Shown here in pieces: positions 59,063-64,000 of a stretch of DNA of 64,000 nucleotides. Position 1 is the first letter of the stretch. Every line of letters begins with the position of its first letter. The DNA lies in contig NC_044553.1 in assembly GCF_007565055.1 (NCBI RefSeq), positions 37,153,916 through 37,217,915 of the forward strand, given 5' to 3'. The position numbers and the translations under genes were made by a program. Under the pieces are notes generated by a model that did no database searches, was not told the DNA's origin, and was given only the letters and a program-made list of their open reading frames with translations. This DNA is from Rhinopithecus roxellana. Its lineage: Eukaryota; Chordata; Mammalia; Primates; Cercopithecidae.

Positions 59063-60415
59063 TACAAGAGGAAAAATACTTGTTTAAATGTTTAAAGTAC
59101 AGTAGGGTGGAAGAAGATACAGAAGGAAGAATGATAACCAACCAGAGTCAAGAATGATAATAAAAATGGCTAATCCAGTGACCCACACACCTGATCCAGG
59201 TGTGCCACAAATGCTACTGAACAAAGGAATGCCTGTCTATTGCCCTTTATTTTACAAAGTCTGTGAGATAATAAAGTCAGTTTATCAGTAAAAGTGCAAT
59301 TATTAGTAGTTCTGGTAGGTAATAATAAATCAGTTTCTCAGGAAAATTACAACCATTAGTAATTCTTGCCTCAGGCATTAATTTACCTAAGAAATCCTCA
59401 TAAGGAAGTCATTGTTTGATATAAAGAACATAAAATAAGGTTTTTGGAGCTATGTTTTGTAACATCCCTAAAGATATCATCCCAAGACACAATTGAGAGA
59501 GGCCTACAATGGGGTCTCTGTACTCATTCTCTGTTGATCTGATTAAATCCAAGAATATATTTTGGGATATTTGAAAGAATGCATAAGCTATGTGTCCATT
59601 GAGTAATCATTCTTATTTCTATCAACTTCACTGTACTAAATACTACATGACCATGAGCTTGATATTGAACTTCCTGGAACATACCTGGAATGCTGCTACA
59701 CTGTATTGCTGGCTGAGTACAAGACCCAAAAGAAGATCAAGTTGGTAATAGCATTTGCATCATTTTTTGACACCTGAGGAGCCTGACAAAAACATGTGCT
59801 TAGATAGGAAGGAAGCCATCCTTTGTCATTCTAGTGATCCAAGATAACAGCCATCAGCAGAGGCAGAAATCTCTTAGACATTTGTTTTGAATCTGCTCCA
59901 GAGTATAGAAAAATAGGTAAGTAAGCCTTCAAACTGCTACTCCATATAGGATGATGAAAATAACCTTAAATCCCCCAAAATCATAAAATCCAATATAATT
60001 TGATGCCTTCCTCAACCAAATAGGATAGCAATGAAGCACTCATTGGATGCTTATCTTTAAGCCATGTACTTCCAGTTATATTCTCCAAGATAATTAAATG
60101 AGGATACCTCATTTATTTTAGGAAGTAATCACTTATAAACCAGTTAAATATTAGGGAACATTTACCAAAAAGAATAACCCAGTTTCAGAATAATTAATCT
60201 ATAGCTCCCTACTTCCCTGAAAAAAAAGAATTATCTCATAGGGCTGATGGTTTGTTAAAGTCACTCCCGGTTTATGACTAAAAACAAAACTATATCCACT
60301 GATGCTTGTCTTTCCATTTGGAAAGGGGAGATACAGACAGAACATCCAAAATTATAATCAGATCACTAAGAAACAAGTTTAAAAGATGAGAGGACATAAT
60401 ACTATCCTGCTAGAA
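59063..60415. other. Intron, no recognised feature
   Basis: AT-rich sequence with no family recognised. Confidence 0.55.
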
Positions 60416-60417
60416 TT

Positions 60418-60549
60418 TTTTTTTTAATAAGTAGAGACAAGGTCTCACTATGTTGCTCAGGCTGGTCTCAAACTCCTGGCCTCAAACAATCCTCCCACCT
60501 TGGCCTCCCAAAGTGCTGGAATTACAGGCATGAACCACCATGTCTGGCT
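60418..60549 (-). mobile_element. Alu-like monomer (FLAM type)
   Basis: T-run, then a single reverse monomer ('aaggtctcactatgttgctc' to 'acaggcatgaaccaccatgt'). Confidence 0.85.
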
Positions 60550-60646
60550 CTCTGCTAGAAATTTTTAAGTTCAATTAAGGTGTTATTCCCCTGTTAGGAA
60601 GATTTTTAGGACCCATAAAAATGAGTTTGATGAAAGAGTCCTCATA

Positions 60647-60951
60647 GGCCAGGCAGGGCAGCTCACACCTGTAATCCCAGCACTTCGGGAGGCCCAGGTG
60701 GGCAGATTACTAGATAAGGAGATTGAGACCATCCTGGCTAACACGGTGAAACCCTGTCTCTACGAAAAATACAAAAAATTAGCCAGGCGTGGTGGCAGGC
60801 GCCTGTAGTCCCAGCTACTCGGGAGGCTGAGGCAGGAGAATGGTGTGAACTCGGGAGGCAGAGCTTGCAGTGAGTCAAGATCGCGCCACTGCACTCCAGC
60901 CCGGGTGACAGAGCGAGACTCCGTCTCAAGAAAAAAAAAGAAAGAAAGAAA
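60647..60951 (+). mobile_element. AluY, full length, antisense to the gene
   Basis: Complete plus-strand AluY with an (AAAG)n-type tail. Perfect 14-bp duplication GAAAGAGTCCTCAT at 60632-60645 and 60952-60965. Confidence 0.97.
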
Positions 60952-60965
60952 GAAAGAGTCCTCAT

Positions 60966-62570
60966 GAAAGAAAAAGACGCTTGGGCCTTGAGGCAACAAG
61001 AGTCAATGATCCTTCTGCAACTACCTATACAAGCACGTTTTAACTCATACCTCTTCTTACTTAGGATTCCTCAGTAAAATAATGCCTCTATGTGTTATAA
61101 TCATTCAATGAGGAAATAGATGGAAAATACATTGTAAACAGAAAAATGCCAGAAAAATCTTTTTTTAAAAAAACTGAAAAGTAGTAAATGGGCAAAAAAG
61201 GAAATCACTCAAGCTTGAATAGTCAGTCTTAAAGTTATTAATATGATTATTTCCCAAGAAGATCTTGAAGGAATTTTTCAAATATTTTCAATGGAAATTG
61301 GCAAATTCCCATTGATTCTACTCCAGGTCCTCAAAGGCAACACTCAACTCCTAATCTGAGCACTTCTCCATCATATATAATAAATTATACATTACCCAAC
61401 TTCCACTTCCAGTAGACAAAAGAAAACAAGCCATTTACAACCTTCTCCTAAAAATCAGTTTGTGAACAATTTGTAACACCTTAGTATTTAAGATTAGGTA
61501 GTGAAGGCATGAGCTCTGCTAATAAAAGCAAGAGTAAAGGGAAGAGTTAGCAAGTTTCCACTAGATCCATGAGCAATCACAGCAAGTATGTATCCCTAAC
61601 TAACAAATACAACAGTCTTTCTTTAATTAACTCCAGAGCATTTTGTCCTTCACCAAATGTGGTTTAGAAAACAGCCTCAGGCACTTGGCTGTAGACCCTC
61701 AAAATCATGAAATGATGAAGCACCACAGAGCATTCAGGGTCCCCATATAAAACTCAGTGATATAGACTGGTATTTTCTGAGCAAGATTGGTACCGATCCA
61801 AAAGCTGAAGAATGTCTCCAAACATGAAGTGTCATTTGGGGTTTAGGGTGATTGTGGGTTTTCTGGGGTTGGGTCAGAAATCTCTGAAAAATTTCCTCAA
61901 GCTAAATCAATAACTTAAGCTTCTTCCTTTCTTAATTTTCTTTCATTCTTCATAATCTGGTCCATGTAGTTGGAAGCCAAAGCAATTCATTAAAGACATG
62001 AGGAAAGAACAATGAGTGGGGAGAGCTTTAAAGAAAAGAGTCCCTCAGCCTCCAAGATTTCCTGAGTTGACTCCAAGAACACATTCTGATACAATTGAAA
62101 AATATGTGTCCCGAGTTGGGGTTTCCTATTGAAACCCAGTGGTGACCTGCAGCTTCTGGGACATATTGACATTTAAGCAGAAAACCAAAGAGAATAGAAG
62201 GGGGAAAAAAAAAAAAACTCTTCCCATAATTTTTTTATGCTTGTCCTCACAAGAGAGCTTGGAAACAAAGTTAGGGGATTCAAACAAATACTAAAGGGCT
62301 TTGGGTTTGTTTTTCTCTTGGCTAAGCCAACTTGCTCATCAGGTCCAGATAGCTGGAAAATTTGATTTAAGAGCTTTATTCCTCCCAGGGCTCACTATAG
62401 CTTCACAAAGAAATGTAAAATTTTTAACAATTCATTATTCATTCCTCTTCTAGGATACATAAGCTGGATTATACAACTTACACATAAAATTAATACAATC
62501 TCCATATAAACCCTCAGCATGTAGCTTTATATAAGTACAGATTCATGACTAGAGATTTAAGACTTACTAC
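60966..62570. other. Intron, no recognised feature
   Basis: AT-rich, with an A-run at 62202-62216. Nothing supportable. Confidence 0.55.
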
Positions 62571-62571
62571 A

Positions 62572-62770
62572 ATGATAATAGTAATAGCTAACATTAATTG
62601 AGTACCTATTACAAGCTAGATACTACATGAAGTGTTTCACACACATTCGTTTATTAATCCTCAGAACAATCCCATTAGGTACATGCTGTTACCAGCCCTA
62701 CTTTACAGGGGAAGAAACAGAGTCCTTGCAAGATTATGCAGTAGAGTCAGAATGCAAACACAGAACTGTG
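62572..62770 (-). repeat. MIR
   Basis: Reverse MIR: 'agctaacattaattgagtac', 'aatcccattaggtacatgct', and 'gcaagattatgcagtagagt'. Confidence 0.85.
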
Positions 62771-63675
62771 TCCCTTATAAAAGAAGCTCGGAGGAGATTC
62801 TGGATATAAGGAGATGGTGGTGGTACTGTGCATGGGTGACTGGGAAACTGCAGTTTGGTTTGTGCCTTGGTCCAAAGGTCAAAGATAGGGGTAAGAGCCT
62901 CTCTCATCAAACGCAATACTCCAGATGTACATCAAATCATACACCCCATCCCAAACAACCTTGTGGCCCAGACACTTCCTACGCTTCATCATGTTCAGGG
63001 TTGGTCTCTACTGCACTGGGAAGGCCTTCCTGTAGGGCGTGTTTCCTCTCTCCTTGAAGACGACTTTGGGCAGTTTGCTGAGAATACTCCTGTTCAAAAC
63101 TGACTGCTTTCTTTGAAACTTTTTTTATATGTGCCTGTTCTAAACTGTTATTTTCTATCTACATTCTTTTATAATTTTACATTCTTTTACAATTATCTAT
63201 AGCAAAAAAATGCATTTTTATGGACTGGACTAATAACAGAATGCTTTCTCTAAAGATGGGAAATAGTCATTTCCTTCTTTCTGTATCATCTCTACTCAAA
63301 GAGAAAAAAAAAAAAAATCAGCATCGGTCCCAAAGATTATAAGAGCCTAGAAGCTAGAAGGCTCTGTGAAACACAGGCTGTTTTCCTTTGTGAAACACAG
63401 GCTGGCCACCTAAGGGTTGGCCAAGAAAGCCTCCTGTCATAAAATGAGAAGAAATAACTCCAGGCATAAAAGAAAGACAGGCAAGAAGGAGCTCTAAAGA
63501 GAACACTTCTCTGCTTGATACCTAAGGGGTGGCACAGGAAGCTTTCAATTCGTGTTTGTCATTTTAAGATGCATGAGGCTATAAACCGAGTTTCTTTAAT
63601 ACATATCGGTTTCTGTATCTCAGCTCCCTGAATCCATATGGCAAATAAAATTTATTAGAGCCAAGGGAAAGTGAC
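62771..63675. other. Intron with one short tandem duplication
   Basis: TGTGAAACACAGGCTG occurs at 63365-63380 and 63389-63404 (24-bp period). A-runs at 63304-63316. Open frames at 62627-63103 overlap in three frames and look like chance. Confidence 0.6.
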
Positions 63676-63790
63676 TTATCCCAAAAATATTTATTGAGCT
63701 CCTTTGAGCAATAGAGCTGCTTATCTAGCTAGAATAGCTAGTCAGCCAAGACAAAACAAAGACAAACAAGACAGTGATTGTCTTCAAAGT
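63676..63790 (-). repeat. L2-like fragment
   Basis: 'aaaatatttattgagctcct' followed by agacaaacaagacagtgattg is the reverse L2-like layout. The remaining 210 bp to the window end are unassigned. Confidence 0.55.
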
Positions 63791-64000
63791 GTTTTCATGC
63801 CCACAGATATGTGCACAGCAAGGATGCAGAAGAGAGGCCAGAGAGCCACAGCAACTGGAGAAAAGGAACATCACATCCAGACGGGTGGCCAAAAAGCATC
63901 CCTGCCTGTCCCAGGCAGCTCTGAAAGGAGCTTACATGGCCATAGACAAACCATGCAGTGTGCAGGGTTATTTTGCCAGGCACCTGATCCAAACTGCACC

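Larger units (their letters stand above)
1..64000 (-). other. ATP8B4: Internal segment of the ATP8B4 gene (gene body, minus strand)
   Basis: The whole window appears to lie inside one gene. Four exons on the minus strand join in frame to give the N-terminal part of a P4-ATPase of the ATP8B class. P4-ATPases flip phospholipids from the outer to the cytosolic leaflet, normally with a CDC50 subunit; this role comes from the family, not from this DNA. The introns are at least 9.9 kb (upstream of exon A), 27.8 kb, 2.7 kb, 5.4 kb and at least 17.7 kb (downstream of exon D). Phases agree at every junction: A ends in phase 0, B and C are phase 0 at both ends, and D starts in phase 0 and ends in phase 2. 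I recognise the peptide as ATP8B4 rather than ATP8B1 or ATP8B2 from memory of the paralogues. Neither the start-codon exon nor the exon after D was found. Confidence 0.9.

Noticed and set aside
62627..63103. Overlapping frames of up to 141 codons
   Set aside because: Three overlapping frames, MIR sequence at the start, and no recognisable domain.
54049..64000. The first coding exon of ATP8B4 (MFCSEKK-like peptide)
   Set aside because: No matching minus-strand segment with a donor was found; it most likely lies beyond the right edge.

Overview
This window is primate nuclear DNA and almost entirely intronic. It is AT-rich and packed with Alu, L1, MIR, L2, MaLR LTR and DNA-transposon remnants, with no bacterial-type gene organisation. 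The youngest Alu (39585-39883, inverted) carries bases that I associate with the AluYRa/AluMac lineage of Old World monkeys, such as 'ggcttgagcc' and 'ctcgcccggctag'. The best guess is therefore a macaque, baboon or related cercopithecoid rather than human. This is inference and has not been searched.

One gene is supported: ATP8B4, a P4-ATPase (phospholipid flippase family), on the minus strand. Four short internal coding exons can be read with exact splice sites and matching phases. In transcript order they are exon A (53990-54048), exon B (26058-26171), exon C (23226-23324) and exon D (17716-17777). Together they encode about 110 consecutive residues: the N-terminal cytosolic segment, transmembrane helix 1, transmembrane helix 2 and the start of the actuator domain. 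The first coding exon and everything after exon D lie outside the window or were not found.

Layout from left to right: 1-17715 is the intron downstream of exon D, with a GGAA microsatellite, L2s, MIRs, an MLT1-like LTR split by an Alu, a MADE1 hairpin and three L1 fragments. 17716-26171 holds exons D, C and B, with two Alus and a complete Tigger-type element between them. 26172-53989 is a 27.8-kb intron with a four-deep nest of transposons (L3/CR1 > L1 > ERV1-like LTR > Alu), three MaLR solo LTRs with perfect 5-bp duplications, several Alus, and an L1 insertion that carries a 150-bp non-L1 passenger bounded by two poly(A) tracts. 54049-64000 is the intron upstream of exon A, with Alus and a HAL1/L1M relic.

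I found no CRISPR array, operon, complete gene or RNA gene. The most notable feature is the L1 3'-transduction at 45748-46177, whose two poly(A) tracts, passenger polyadenylation signal and 18-bp target-site duplication can all be read directly. The other long reading frames in the window are chance frames or pieces of Alu and L1.
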